Shown: positions 1-8,796, numbered from the stretch's first letter. The stretch: 42,065 nucleotides of DNA from Alcaligenaceae bacterium (GCA_947378965.1 CANCMG010000031.1:1-42065), one strand, 5' to 3'. Numbers and translations are program-made. Notes: generated by a model not told the origin, from the sequence alone.

Positions 1-57
1 GGCCGCAACCCAGATTCATATCGCTCGCTGATCGAAAAACTCGGTCTGCGTAAGTGA
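1..57 (+). CDS. rpsO: 30S ribosomal protein S15, C-terminal end (partial)
   Basis: The window opens inside a reading frame that ends in GRNPDSYRSLIEKLGLRK and a TGA stop. This is the typical C-terminus of ribosomal protein S15, which binds 16S rRNA in the small-subunit platform. Only the last 18 codons are present. The following gene is pnp, and rpsO-pnp is a classic conserved pair in proteobacteria, so tail and neighbour support each other. Confidence 0.93.
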   Translation, partial: GRNPDSYRSLIEKLGLRK

Positions 58-90
58 TCAAAATCCATGGGGCAGTCTCCCCGTGAAGCA

Positions 91-134
91 ACCGTGGTCG
101 CTGCGGCATTTTTGCCGCACTGCCCACGGTTTTT
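91..134 (+). terminator. Rho-independent terminator/leader hairpin between rpsO and pnp
   Basis: ACCGTGG pairs with CCACGGT, and inside this TGCGGCA pairs with TGCCGCA around a short T-rich loop. A run of five T follows the stem. This is a strong intrinsic terminator placed like the rpsO terminator of enterobacteria. Partial read-through would feed pnp, and the hairpin could also be a processing site in the pnp leader. The processing role is inferred. Confidence 0.8.
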
Positions 135-155
135 CATTTGTAAGGAATACATGTC

Positions 156-2339
156 ATGTTCAATAAAGTGACCAAATCTTTTCAGTATGGCCAACACACC
201 GTTGTACTTGAAACCGGCGAAATTGCTCGCCAGTCTTCAGGTGCAGTATTGGTTACTGTCGAAGACACTGTCGTACTCGCAACGGTTGTTGCAAAAAAAG
301 ATGCCAAGTCAGGTCAGGATTTTTTCCCCCTGACAGTGGATTACATCGAAAAAACCTACGCTGCGGGCAAAATCCCCGGCGGCTTTTTCAAACGTGAAGG
401 CAAGCCTTCTGAAAAAGAAACACTGACCTCGCGTTTGATCGATCGCCCGTTGCGTCCGTTGTTTCCAGAGGGCTTCTACAACGAAGTTCAGGTCATCATT
501 CACGTGTTGTCTTGCAACCCTGAAATCGATCCTGATATCCCTGCCATGATTGGTGCCTCTGCTGCGTTGGCAATCTCGGGTATCCCATTTAACGGCCCAA
601 TTGGTGCAGCCCGCGTGGGTTATATCGACGGGCAGTATCTGGTCAACCCAACCGCCTCGCAACTCAAAACCTCGCAAATGGATTTGATCGTTGCTGGTAC
701 CGAAGCTGCCGTGCTGATGGTTGAATCTGAAGCTCAACAGCTCTCAGAAGAAATCATGCTCGGTGGCATTGTGTTTGGTCATACCCAAATGCAAGCCGTC
801 ATTGGCGCTATCCACGAACTCGTGCGCGACGCTGGCAAGCCCGACTGGGATTGGAAACCTGCTGCTAAAAACGAAGCGTTGATTGCAAGCGTATCTGCTA
901 CTGCACAAGGCCCGTTAAACGCAGCCTACCAAACTCGTCAAAAGCAAGAACGTACGACTCAATTGCGTCAGGTTTATTCTGATGTGCATGCTAAGCTCGC
1001 TGAAGAAGCGGCTGCGCAAGGTACACCCAAGCATGATGGCGTTGTGGTTGACAATATTCTGTTTGACCTCGAAGCCCGTATTGTGCGTAGCCAGATTCTG
1101 TCAGGCGAGCCACGCATCGATGGTCGCGACACACGCACTGTGCGCCCGATCAGTATCCGTATGGGCGTGTTGCCACGTGTTCACGGCAGCGCCTTGTTTA
1201 CGCGCGGCGAAACGCAAGCACTGGTCATTGCAACGCTAGGTACCAAGCAAAACGAACAAGTGATCGATGCCTTGATGGGTGAGTATCGTGATCGTTTTCT
1301 GATGCACTACAACATGCCTCCGTTCGCCACCGGCGAAACAGGTCGTGTGGGTACCCCCAAGCGTCGCGAAATCGGCCATGGCCGTTTGGCTAAGCGCTCG
1401 CTCGTGCCTTTGTTGCCTAACGCGGCTGACTTTCAATACACCATTCGTTTGGTGTCAGAAATCACCGAATCAAACGGTTCGTCGTCAATGGCTTCGGTCT
1501 GCGGTGGCTCACTGGCCATGCTAGATGCTGGGGTTCCAGTCAAAGACTTGGTTGCTGGTGTGGCAATGGGCTTGATTCTTGATGCTGGCAAATTTGCCGT
1601 GCTGACAGATATCCTGGGTGATGAAGATCATTTGGGTGATATGGATTTCAAAGTGGCCGGTACCGAACAAGGTATCACTGCTTTGCAAATGGATATCAAA
1701 ATCCAAGGTATCACCAAAGAAATCATGCAGGTTGCTTTGGCTCAAGCCCGCGAAGGCCGGTTGCATATTCTAAGCAAAATGCGCGAAGCCACTTCAGGCG
1801 CGCGTACTGAGCTGTCAGCATTTGCCCCACGCATGCTCACCATGAAAATCAATCCTGAAAAGATTCGTGATGTGATCGGTAAGGGCGGTGCGACGATTCG
1901 TGCGTTGACCGAAGAAACCGGTTGCCAGATCGATATTTCAGATGATGGCACGATTGTTGTGTCGAGCGCCGATCTTGATCGTGCTCACGAAGCGCAGCGC
2001 CGCATCTCTGAACTGACTGCAGAAGTTGAAGTGGGTCAGGTCTACGAGGGCAGCGTGTTGCGTCTGTTAGATTTCGGCGCAATCGTTCAGGTCTTGCCTG
2101 GCCGTGATGGTTTGCTGCATATCTCTGAGATCGCAAATTACCGTATTGCTAACATCAACGACGTACTCAAAGTCGGTCAACCTCTGCGCGTAAAAGTGAT
2201 CGAGGCCGACGACAAAGGTCGTCTGCGTCTGTCAGTCAAAGCCATTGGTGGCATCGAGCAACAAACCGAAGGCGCTGCCCCTGCAGCAACTGAGGCTCCT
2301 GCTGCTGCCCCCGAAGCACCGGCTGCACCACAGGCTTAA
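156..2339 (+). CDS. pnp: Polyribonucleotide nucleotidyltransferase (PNPase)
   Basis: PNPase degrades RNA 3'-to-5' using phosphate and releases nucleoside diphosphates. It works as a trimer in the cytoplasm and is part of RNA turnover complexes. The 727-residue product has the full family layout: two RNase PH-like domains joined by a helical linker, a KH domain ([20 protein letters not shown]), and a C-terminal S1 domain ([19 protein letters not shown], then [11 protein letters not shown]). The last 25 or so residues are an Ala/Pro/Glu-rich tail that looks disordered. The length is slightly above the 711 residues of the E. coli enzyme because of this tail. The ATG lies behind a GGAA-type ribosome site. 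rpsO precedes it and a strong terminator follows. Confidence 0.98.
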   Translation: MFNKVTKSFQYGQHTVVLETGEIARQSSGAVLVTVEDTVVLATVVAKKDAKSGQDFFPLTVDYIEKTYAAGKIPGGFFKREGKPSEKETLTSRLIDRPLRPLFPEGFYNEVQVIIHVLSCNPEIDPDIPAMIGASAALAISGIPFNGPIGAARVGYIDGQYLVNPTASQLKTSQMDLIVAGTEAAVLMVESEAQQLSEEIMLGGIVFGHTQMQAVIGAIHELVRDAGKPDWDWKPAAKNEALIASVSATAQGPLNAAYQTRQKQERTTQLRQVYSDVHAKLAEEAAAQGTPKHDGVVVDNILFDLEARIVRSQILSGEPRIDGRDTRTVRPISIRMGVLPRVHGSALFTRGETQALVIATLGTKQNEQVIDALMGEYRDRFLMHYNMPPFATGETGRVGTPKRREIGHGRLAKRSLVPLLPNAADFQYTIRLVSEITESNGSSSMASVCGGSLAMLDAGVPVKDLVAGVAMGLILDAGKFAVLTDILGDEDHLGDMDFKVAGTEQGITALQMDIKIQGITKEIMQVALAQAREGRLHILSKMREATSGARTELSAFAPRMLTMKINPEKIRDVIGKGGATIRALTEETGCQIDISDDGTIVVSSADLDRAHEAQRRISELTAEVEVGQVYEGSVLRLLDFGAIVQVLPGRDGLLHISEIANYRIANINDVLKVGQPLRVKVIEADDKGRLRLSVKAIGGIEQQTEGAAPAATEAPAAAPEAPAAPQA

Positions 2340-2410
2340 GTTGTAAGGTTCTAACGTTCTAAGTTGTTTTAGTCCTTAAATCTTTACACTTCAGTAAAAC
2401 GCATCAAAAA

Positions 2411-2447
2411 ACCCCCGCTCGCACCTCGGTGCTTGCGGGGGTTTTTG
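2411..2447 (+). terminator. Rho-independent terminator of pnp
   Basis: ACCCCCGC pairs with GCGGGGGT, with further partial pairing around CACCTCGGTG, followed by TTTTTG. An A-run precedes the stem, so the hairpin could also act on the opposite strand. It lies about 70 bases after the pnp stop. Confidence 0.9.
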
Positions 2448-2554
2448 TTTGGGGATCACGACTGGATAAAATTATCCACGTGCGCTGGTGACCCATACAA
2501 AGTAGATCAAAATCTAGCCCTGCCACTTGCTGTCTGCCGGACAAGTGAATTTTT

Positions 2555-2583
2555 TTGATCAGCTGAAAAGCCATAAATTTTAT
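2555..2583 (+). promoter_or_regulatory. Putative sigma70 promoter of the DUF4258/HTH pair
   Basis: TTGATC and TTTTAT are separated by 17 bases upstream of the small accessory gene pair. If this is the promoter, transcription would start near 2590. That rules out the upstream ATG at 2582 and favours the ATG at 2609. This rests on hexamer matches only. Confidence 0.35.
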
Positions 2584-2608
2584 GGGTGTTAAAATTCGAT
2601 TTAGATTA

Positions 2609-2905
2609 ATGAACAACGCGCAACTGCAGCAGCATATTCGCCTGCTCGCGCAGGACAGTCAGCGGGTTTTCATCTCGGATCACGCTGCGCAAAGGATGCA
2701 AGAGCGCCAGGTAAGCGACTTTCAGGTGCTTGAATGTTTGCGACTGGGCATCATTCAACGCCCGCCGGAAACTGATCGTCAAACTGAAGACGTGAAATGT
2801 CGCGTTGAGTATTTTGGAACCGCGCGTAATTTGTCGGTGATTGTGGCGTTGGATGAGGCCGAACCCGACATCGTGGTTGTCACTGTAATCGTGCAAAAAA
2901 GGTAA
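2609..2905 (+). CDS. DUF4258 domain protein, putative toxin-like partner
   Basis: A small basic protein of about 98 residues. The segment RVFISDHAAQRMQERQVSDF, followed by a LECLRLGII helix and ending in a VIVALDEAEPDIVVVTVIVQK strand pair, matches the DUF4258 fold. That family is related to RelE/BrnT-like small toxins and often lies next to an HTH gene. The ATG at 2609 is preferred to one nine codons upstream because a likely -10 box overlaps the earlier ATG, and residues before MNNAQLQQH do not look like the family. The stop lies 6 bases before the next gene, so the two should be co-transcribed. A toxic role is inferred from family and context only. Confidence 0.72.
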   Translation: MNNAQLQQHIRLLAQDSQRVFISDHAAQRMQERQVSDFQVLECLRLGIIQRPPETDRQTEDVKCRVEYFGTARNLSVIVALDEAEPDIVVVTVIVQKR

Positions 2906-2911
2906 TTTCAA

Positions 2912-3391
2912 TTGAAAAACTGGTTTCATTACACGCTTTGTGGTTTGGATAACGTTTGGTTGGCGAGCGGCTACCAGATCAAAGATACTAAATATGGTCG
3001 GGCGGCCTCTGTTTTTGATACTGAGGGCTTGCATCGTTTATTGACGATGGCATTGATCAATAAAGCAGGCCTATTGAGCGGAAAAGAATTTAGATTTTTA
3101 CGTGTGCAGTTAGGGTTGTCGCAGCAGGGGTTAGGTACGTTTTTGGGTGGCCTTTCAGAAAACGCAGTCAGCCTCTGGGAACGTAAAAATACTGTACCTG
3201 CCATTTATGACCACTGGCTTAGGCTAATGGTGATCGCCAAGTTTAGTGGTGACACTAAAGTGGCTGATGCCATTGAGCGTATCCACACGGTCGAAAAATT
3301 GATTCATCAAAATTATGTGGTGAAGGGCCTTGATGCACAGCGGCGTGTCGAGGTTGTGAAAGACTCGGAGCGCACGTTGATGGCCGACTAA
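2912..3391 (+). CDS. HTH transcriptional regulator, MqsA-like putative antitoxin
   Basis: A 159-residue protein with a short N-terminal segment (HYTLCGLDNVWLASGY, then an EGLHRLL helix) and an XRE-like helix-turn-helix at about residues 60-100 (EFRFLRVQLGLSQQGLGTFL, then SENAVSLWERK). This arrangement is typical of the HTH partner of DUF4258/MqsR-type toxins, where it acts as antitoxin and operon repressor. Only one Cys is left at the N-terminus, so it should lack a zinc ribbon of the MqsA type. The start is TTG at 2912, six bases after the upstream stop; no ATG fits better. Confidence 0.75.
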   Translation: MKNWFHYTLCGLDNVWLASGYQIKDTKYGRAASVFDTEGLHRLLTMALINKAGLLSGKEFRFLRVQLGLSQQGLGTFLGGLSENAVSLWERKNTVPAIYDHWLRLMVIAKFSGDTKVADAIERIHTVEKLIHQNYVVKGLDAQRRVEVVKDSERTLMAD

Positions 3392-3392
3392 G

Positions 3393-3545
3393 TTGGATGC
3401 AGCATCAGAACTCAACGCATACGAATTGCTCGGTTCAATGCTGTTTGAGCACCTGAGGGGGCAAATTGTTAAGTTTGATCCAGAGTCATCAATTAATTCG
3501 CGCGAGTTGACTGCGCCCACCGCTCATAGCACCCCGCGAGTCTAA
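3393..3545 (+). CDS. Possible 50-residue protein after the HTH gene (uncertain)
   Basis: A TTG codon directly behind the HTH stop opens a 50-codon frame that starts LDAASELNAYELLGSMLFEH, an amphipathic helical stretch. It ends inside the 3' part of the convergent PIN gene. It could be a third small product of the pair, a decayed gene end, or chance. I do not recognise it and see no clear ribosome site other than possible coupling to the upstream stop. Confidence 0.2.
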   Translation: MDAASELNAYELLGSMLFEHLRGQIVKFDPESSINSRELTAPTAHSTPRV

Positions 3546-4242
3546 ACAAGCGATCGCGCTTTAGCATCGCAACAACGGGCTCGGGTTGACGTCTGCCAGT
3601 TGAAAAAAGCTCTGCAATCGTGGCGTTGATGTGCCGTTGTAATTGAGACGATTGGGTGGCCCACCATTGCGACAGCAATCGATCAGGGTCGATCAGGCCA
3701 AGTTGCTGCTTACGCAGCTCAGAGCGACTAAAGTCTTTGAGGTTCCAGGTCAGCACGCTGATCGGCTGCGCCACTTGCTTGGAAACGCCTGCAATACCGG
3801 CTGCAGCTACGTGCTTGTCTTTACGATCAGTGTGACGCAGTTCTGCCTCAAACTCGGTAACATCACCCATGTTTGAGTGCGGAAATTGCTCTTGCATGAG
3901 CTGCCATTCGTTTTTTAACAGCTCGGGCTCAATCGGCCAAAGACGTGCGGCGTTACGCTGCCATTCTTGTCCGATCTTGTCTGTCCACAGCGGCATCAAC
4001 AGGCCAGCGTGAGCCAGATTAAGAAGCAGCGGCCGCAGCAAACCAGACATCAAAATACACGCGTCTAGCACTAGACCTGGTGTCTGTTGTAAAACTGGCG
4101 ACGCAGCAGCTGGCTCAAGATTTTCTTGATTGACTGGCTGCCTACTTGGCGCGACGGTCAGCGTGGTGTCACGGTGAGCGTCGTCTTTTGGCGTGTCTGC
4201 GCTGATCGTACGTGGTGAGGCGTGGGCTGGTATCGAGGGCAT
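3493..4242 (-). CDS. PIN-domain protein (PIN_3-like putative ribonuclease)
   Basis: The core has the PIN nuclease pattern: LVLDACILMSG with the first catalytic Asp near residue 60, a DRKDKHVAAAG motif of the type that carries later acidic residues, and VLTWNLKDF, typical of PIN_3 members. PIN domains are metal-dependent RNases, and many are VapC-type toxins. About 55 polar, probably disordered residues precede the core, and no good internal start exists to remove them. The ATG is only 4 bases after the stop of the upstream E1 gene, so it is probably read from the same transcript. No small antitoxin gene precedes it, which is unusual for a VapC toxin. Role unknown. Confidence 0.78.
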   Translation of the reverse strand: MPSIPAHASPRTISADTPKDDAHRDTTLTVAPSRQPVNQENLEPAAASPVLQQTPGLVLDACILMSGLLRPLLLNLAHAGLLMPLWTDKIGQEWQRNAARLWPIEPELLKNEWQLMQEQFPHSNMGDVTEFEAELRHTDRKDKHVAAAGIAGVSKQVAQPISVLTWNLKDFSRSELRKQQLGLIDPDRLLSQWWATQSSQLQRHINATIAELFSTGRRQPEPVVAMLKRDRLFRLAGCYERWAQSTRAN

Positions 4243-4246
4243 CCCG

Positions 4247-6886
4247 CTATTCTAAAGCGAGCACCGCAGCGCGTACGATTGCAGCGGCATCTACCCCAAA
4301 ATATTCGCGCAAAGCCGCACGGGTATCGCTGCGACCAAAACCGTCTGTGCCCAGTGTTAAGTAGCGGCGATCGGCGGGCAGGTAAGCGCGCACAGACTCT
4401 GGCAGGGCATGCACATAATCTGTGGCTGCGATGATCGGGCCTTGGCTGGTGCTTAACTGCGAATAGATGAAAGGCACGCCTGCTGTAGCAGAACCCGCTA
4501 AGCGGGCGTCTTGGCACGCCAGTCCATCGCGCGCGAGTTCGCTCCAGCTTGTGACGCTGTAGACGTAGGCGGTCACGCCTTGAGCGGCGAGTTGCTGAGC
4601 GGCTTTGATCACTTCAGTCAGGATCGCACCTGACCCCAAGAGTGTGATCGCTGCAGTCACGCCTTTAGTCTGCGCCTCATACGTCTCAAACAAATAGCAC
4701 CCACGAATGACTTGATCGTGCATTGCGTTGGGCAAGCTCGGTTGTGCATAGTTTTCGTTCATCAGCGTGATGTAATAAAACACATCGCGTTGCTCAATCA
4801 TCATGTCTTGAATGCCTTGATTCACGATCACGGCCATCTCGCCCGCAAAGGCAGGGTCGTAAGCTTTGCAGTTAGGGATGGTTGCGGCGTGAAGATGGCT
4901 TGAGCCGTCTTGATGCTGTAAGCCTTCGCCGCCTAAGGTGGTGCGCCCAGAGGTTGCACCCAATAAGAAGCCGCGTGGGCGTTGGTCGGCGGCAGCCCAA
5001 ATCTGATCGCCGACACGTTGAAAGCCAAACATCGAGTAGTAGATATAAAACGGCAACATCGCTAAGCCGTGCACGCTGTAGCTGGTAGCCGCTGCCGTCC
5101 AGCTAGCAATGGCGCCGGCTTCTGAAATACCTTCTTCGAGGATTTGGCCGTCAAGGGCTTCGCGGTAGCTTAAGACCGAACCAATGTCTTCAGGTGCATA
5201 ACGTTGACCGACACTTGAATAAATGCCAACCTGCTTGAATAAGTTGGCCATGCCAAAGGTACGAGCCTCGTCGGCCACGATTGGCACAATGCGCGGGCCT
5301 AGGGCAGAGTCCTTAAGAAGATTACCCAGCATGCGCACAAAGGCCATGGTGGTGCTCATTTCTTTGCCTTCGGCGTTCAGTGCGAAGCCGCTGTACTGTT
5401 CGATCGCGGGCACAGGCACGGTGTCGCAGGCGGTGTCGCGCTTAGGCAAATAGCCACCTAAGGCTTGACGTTGCGCCTGCAGGTATTTCATCTCAGCGCT
5501 CTCAGCGCTGGGCTTGTAAAACGTGAGTGAGGTCGCTTCGTGGTCTGACAAGGGCAGGTTAAAGCGATTGCGAAACTCAAGCAGATCGGTATCGTCAAAT
5601 TTCTTTTGGCTGTGCGTGGTCATTTTGCCTTGACCGGCGCTGCCCATTCCGTAGCCTTTTTTGGTGTGCGCCAAGATGACAGTTGGTTGGCCGACGTGAT
5701 TGGCGGCCGAAGCATACGCGGCGTGAATTTTGACTAAGTCGTGCCCGCCGCGCTTCAAACGATCAATCTGATCATCGGTCATGCCTTGTGCCAATTTTGC
5801 GAGCTCTTCGTTTTGCCCAAAAAACGTGTCGCGATTAAAGCGACCATCTTTAGCGGCAAAGGTTTGCATTTGTCCGTCGACCGTGTTGGCAAAAGCTCGG
5901 GCTAACGCGCCTGTCACATCGCGGGCAAACAGACCATCCCAATCGCTGCCCCAAACGAGTTTGATGACATTCCAGCCGGCGCCGGTAAAGAGCTTTTCGA
6001 GTTCGTCGATAATGCGGCCGTTGCCGCGCACAGGGCCATCAAGGCGTTGCAGATTGCAGTTGACTACCCAAACCAGATTATCCAGGCCTTCGCGGGCGGC
6101 CAGCGTTAAGGCGCTCATGGATTCGGGCTCGTCCATTTCGCCGTCACCAAACACGCCCCAGACCTTGCGCGCCGAGCAGTCAAGCAGATTGCGATGGCTG
6201 AGGTAGCGCATGAAACGTGCGTGATAAATCGAACTGATCGGCCCAATCCCCATCGAGCCCGTCGGAAACTGCCAAAAATCAGGCATGAGCCAGGGGTGTG
6301 GATAGCTTGATAACCCCACCGCACCGTGTTCGGCCGCGCGGATTTCTTGGCGATAGTTCAGTAAATCTTGCTCGCTTAACCGGCCTTCAAGAAACGCGCG
6401 CGCGTAGACGCCAGGTGCGCTATGGGGCTGAAAAAATACCAAGTCGCCGCGATGCTGCTCGGGGCCTGTGCCTTGCCGTGCCTCAAAAAAATGGTTAAAG
6501 CCAGTTTCGAACAAATCTGCCGCGCTGGCATAACTGGCAATATGGCCGCCAAGCTCGCCGTAGGCTTGATTGGCGCGCACGACCATTGCCAAGGCGTTCC
6601 AGCGCATGATCGAGGCCAAACGTTCTTCAATCGCCAAATCACCCGGAAATACCGGCTGCTGATCGACCGAAATTGTGTTGACATAAGGTGTACTCAGTTC
6701 GGGTCGCCAGCCGATTTTTGCTGAGTGTGCGGTGCGCACAAGCTCATCCAACAAAAAGCGGGCGCGTTCTGGGCCCTGAGCGGCCAGCACGGCTAACAGT
6801 GCTTCGCGCCATTCACTGGTTTCTTGGGTGTCGGTATCAGTCGTTGTGAGCATGGCGGTCAGACGGGGATCGATCGAGGCGTTCAT
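4247..6886 (-). CDS. AceE-family 2-oxoacid dehydrogenase E1 (pyruvate, or MdeB-like 2-oxobutyrate)
   Basis: A homodimeric-type E1 of 879 residues, about the length of E. coli AceE (887). The ThDP-binding motif GDGEMDEPES lies at residues 247-256, followed by LVWVVNCNLQRLDGPVRGN. The active-site loop reads HTKKGYGMGSAGQGKMTTHS with the expected His. Such E1 subunits decarboxylate a 2-oxoacid and pass the acyl group to the lipoyl domain of E2. No aceF or lpd is nearby. The gene lies alone with a divergent Lrp/AsnC regulator, the arrangement known for mdeB of Pseudomonas putida (2-oxobutyrate from methionine breakdown). It may therefore be a paralogue with a non-pyruvate substrate borrowing E2/E3 from elsewhere. 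Family assignment is firm; the substrate is inferred. Confidence 0.92.
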   Translation of the reverse strand: MNASIDPRLTAMLTTTDTDTQETSEWREALLAVLAAQGPERARFLLDELVRTAHSAKIGWRPELSTPYVNTISVDQQPVFPGDLAIEERLASIMRWNALAMVVRANQAYGELGGHIASYASAADLFETGFNHFFEARQGTGPEQHRGDLVFFQPHSAPGVYARAFLEGRLSEQDLLNYRQEIRAAEHGAVGLSSYPHPWLMPDFWQFPTGSMGIGPISSIYHARFMRYLSHRNLLDCSARKVWGVFGDGEMDEPESMSALTLAAREGLDNLVWVVNCNLQRLDGPVRGNGRIIDELEKLFTGAGWNVIKLVWGSDWDGLFARDVTGALARAFANTVDGQMQTFAAKDGRFNRDTFFGQNEELAKLAQGMTDDQIDRLKRGGHDLVKIHAAYASAANHVGQPTVILAHTKKGYGMGSAGQGKMTTHSQKKFDDTDLLEFRNRFNLPLSDHEATSLTFYKPSAESAEMKYLQAQRQALGGYLPKRDTACDTVPVPAIEQYSGFALNAEGKEMSTTMAFVRMLGNLLKDSALGPRIVPIVADEARTFGMANLFKQVGIYSSVGQRYAPEDIGSVLSYREALDGQILEEGISEAGAIASWTAAATSYSVHGLAMLPFYIYYSMFGFQRVGDQIWAAADQRPRGFLLGATSGRTTLGGEGLQHQDGSSHLHAATIPNCKAYDPAFAGEMAVIVNQGIQDMMIEQRDVFYYITLMNENYAQPSLPNAMHDQVIRGCYLFETYEAQTKGVTAAITLLGSGAILTEVIKAAQQLAAQGVTAYVYSVTSWSELARDGLACQDARLAGSATAGVPFIYSQLSTSQGPIIAATDYVHALPESVRAYLPADRRYLTLGTDGFGRSDTRAALREYFGVDAAAIVRAAVLALE

Positions 6887-6958
6887 AGGCGCGTGAGGTT
6901 ATTTGAGAGTGGTTATGCGGCAATCTGATCATTCTAGAGATAACTACGCAGCATGAGG

Positions 6959-6994
6959 TGCTTTAAATGCAGGATAAAAGACCTATTTAAAGCA
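6959..6994. promoter_or_regulatory. Perfect 10+10 bp inverted repeat, candidate Lrp/AsnC operator
   Basis: TGCTTTAAAT and ATTTAAAGCA form a perfect inverted repeat with a 16-base gap in the 162-base space between the divergent E1 and Lrp genes. The next 50 bases are very AT-rich, with further short A/T repeats. Lrp-family dimers bind AT-rich inverted repeats and often control both their own gene and the divergent target. The repeat is seen directly; the binding role is inferred. Confidence 0.55.
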
Positions 6995-7048
6995 TAAAAT
7001 TCTGTAATATTATGTTTTATTAAAATAAAAAACTAATAATATTGATTT

Positions 7049-7522
7049 ATGAAGCTAGACGCAATTGATCTAAAAATTCTACAAGAGTTACAACTCGATG
7101 GGGCACTCTCAAACATTGAGTTGGCCAGGCGAGTTCATTTAAGTCCATCGCCCTGCCTAGCTCGCGTACGGGCACTTGAAAATGCTGGCGTCATTGATCG
7201 TTATGTTGCACTGGCTAGCGCGGCTGCGCTAGGACTTGGGCTCAATGTGTTTATCAACATTAGCTTAACGAGTCAAAGCAAAGAATCATTGGCCCACTTC
7301 GAACAACGCATTTGTGAACACGACGAGGTCATGGAGTGCTATCTCATGACCGGCGACAGTGACTATTTGATTCGTGTCGCGGTAGCAGACATCGGTGCTC
7401 TTGAAAAATTTATTCTCGAGCAGCTCACGCCGATTCCTGGCATCGAAAAAATCCGTTCTAGCTTTGCCTTAAAGCAAGTGCGTTATAAAACAGCTTTACC
7501 CCTACCAAGTGCGCAGCGTTAA
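7049..7522 (+). CDS. Lrp/AsnC family transcriptional regulator
   Basis: A 157-residue protein with an N-terminal winged HTH ([20 protein letters not shown], then [20 protein letters not shown]) and a C-terminal RAM/AsnC ligand-binding domain ([19 protein letters not shown], then [19 protein letters not shown]). These proteins form dimers to octamers and respond to amino acids or their breakdown products. It is divergent from the lone E1 gene, so it probably controls that gene in response to an amino acid or 2-oxoacid. The ATG has no good Shine-Dalgarno sequence, and the leader is extremely AT-rich. Confidence 0.94.
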   Translation: MKLDAIDLKILQELQLDGALSNIELARRVHLSPSPCLARVRALENAGVIDRYVALASAAALGLGLNVFINISLTSQSKESLAHFEQRICEHDEVMECYLMTGDSDYLIRVAVADIGALEKFILEQLTPIPGIEKIRSSFALKQVRYKTALPLPSAQR

Positions 7523-7592
7523 GCCTCGGCGCTGAGGTATGCTACTGAATACAAGAATGACATGAACAGCCATAAATAAAGGAGCATCACAC

Positions 7593-8141
7593 ATGAGTAC
7601 TCAAGCAGCGCCAAATGATAGCCAGACACACGCTTGGCAAGACGATATTTTTAATGTTTTGAAAAAAGGCGGCATTAAACAGGTGTCTTACGTACCTGAT
7701 GCCGGTCATGCACACGTGATTCGCCGCGTGCATGCTGATCCAGACATGCGTGGCATTGTCTTGACCACCGAAGAAGAAGGTGTTGCGATTGCAGCTGGCG
7801 CTTGGTTGGGTGGTGATCGGCATGCGTTGCTGATGCAAAGTAGTGGGGTTGGTAACTGTATCAACATGATGTCACTGCTTGATAGCTGCCGGTTTCCGTT
7901 TTTGACGCTTGTCACCATGCGTGGTGAGTATGCTGAGTTCAATCCGTGGCAAGGTCCGATGAGTCGCGCGACGAAAGGCGTGATGGAGCTCATGGGCATC
8001 ACGGTTTATCGTGTGAGCAAGGCCGATGAAGTTGAAGATGTTGTGAGTGCCGCGCTAGATTCGGTATTTGAAGCGGGTGACCGTGTTGCCATTTTGTTAT
8101 CGCAAAGCTTGATTGGTCGCAAAAAATGGGTGCGTGATTAA
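7593..8141 (+). CDS. ThDP-dependent decarboxylase alpha subunit (sulfopyruvate/phosphonopyruvate decarboxylase type)
   Basis: A 182-residue protein with only the pyrimidine-binding (Pyr) domain of a ThDP enzyme. The EEEGVAIAAGAWLGG motif carries the Glu that activates the cofactor, followed by LMQSSGVGNCINM and LVTMRGEYAEFNPWQGPM. Split decarboxylases of this kind include the ComD subunit of sulfopyruvate decarboxylase, and the fused form is seen in phosphonopyruvate decarboxylase. The partner domain is encoded by the next gene, 55 bases downstream. A good AAGGAG ribosome site precedes the ATG. The real substrate is not shown by the sequence; no xsc or phosphonate genes lie in the window. Confidence 0.85.
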   Translation: MSTQAAPNDSQTHAWQDDIFNVLKKGGIKQVSYVPDAGHAHVIRRVHADPDMRGIVLTTEEEGVAIAAGAWLGGDRHALLMQSSGVGNCINMMSLLDSCRFPFLTLVTMRGEYAEFNPWQGPMSRATKGVMELMGITVYRVSKADEVEDVVSAALDSVFEAGDRVAILLSQSLIGRKKWVRD

Positions 8142-8196
8142 GCACTTGCTGACCACATCAATTTCAACACGCTAACTCTTTAAGATAGGAAACATC

Positions 8197-8796
8197 ATGA
8201 GCAATATTCCAGCTTTTTCTGGCACCATCGAGCGCCGCGCTTTTGTGAAAGAACTTCTCAGTTTATGCCCTGAGGCCTTAGTTGTTCCTGGCTTGGGCTC
8301 GTCGAACTATGACATCTATGCGGCAGGTGATCGCGATCAATACTTCTATATGTGGGGTGCCATGGGTGGCGCGGCTTTGATTGGTCTTGGCCTCGCCCTG
8401 GCGCAACCAAACAAGTCGGTCCTGGTGATTACGGGTGACGGCGAGCAACTGATGGGCATGGGGGGGTTGGCAACGATCAACGCGCAGCAGCCTAAAAATC
8501 TCACGATCGTCGTGCTTGATAACGGCCATTTTGGTGAAACTGGTATGCAGCATAGTCACAGCAGCCTGGGCACCGACCTGACGGCAGTCGCAAAGGGCTG
8601 TGGTATTTCTAATTCTTTCAAAGTTAGAGAGGCAAGCGAGGCCAAAACTATTGCGCAAAATGTGTTGGCGCGCACTGGTGTGTCGTTTGCGCAGGTCTAT
8701 GTCAAAGCCGACGATGTGCCACGTGCCTTTCCGTCGCGTGATGGCGTACATATCAAAAACCGTTTTCGCAAGGCGCTGGGTTTGCCGTCGTTTTAA
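8197..8796 (+). CDS. ThDP-dependent decarboxylase beta subunit (sulfopyruvate/phosphonopyruvate decarboxylase type)
   Basis: A 199-residue protein with the diphosphate-binding (PP) domain. The motif runs from GDGEQLMGMGGLATI through VVLDNGHFGETGMQ, the GDG-to-N pattern that holds Mg and ThDP. It should combine with the preceding alpha subunit so that each active site lies between the two chains, as in ComDE. The AGGA ribosome site and the 55-base gap suggest one operon. Two Bug receptor genes follow in the same direction, so the pair may act on a small organic acid brought in through such a receptor; that link is inferred. Confidence 0.86.
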   Translation: MSNIPAFSGTIERRAFVKELLSLCPEALVVPGLGSSNYDIYAAGDRDQYFYMWGAMGGAALIGLGLALAQPNKSVLVITGDGEQLMGMGGLATINAQQPKNLTIVVLDNGHFGETGMQHSHSSLGTDLTAVAKGCGISNSFKVREASEAKTIAQNVLARTGVSFAQVYVKADDVPRAFPSRDGVHIKNRFRKALGLPSF

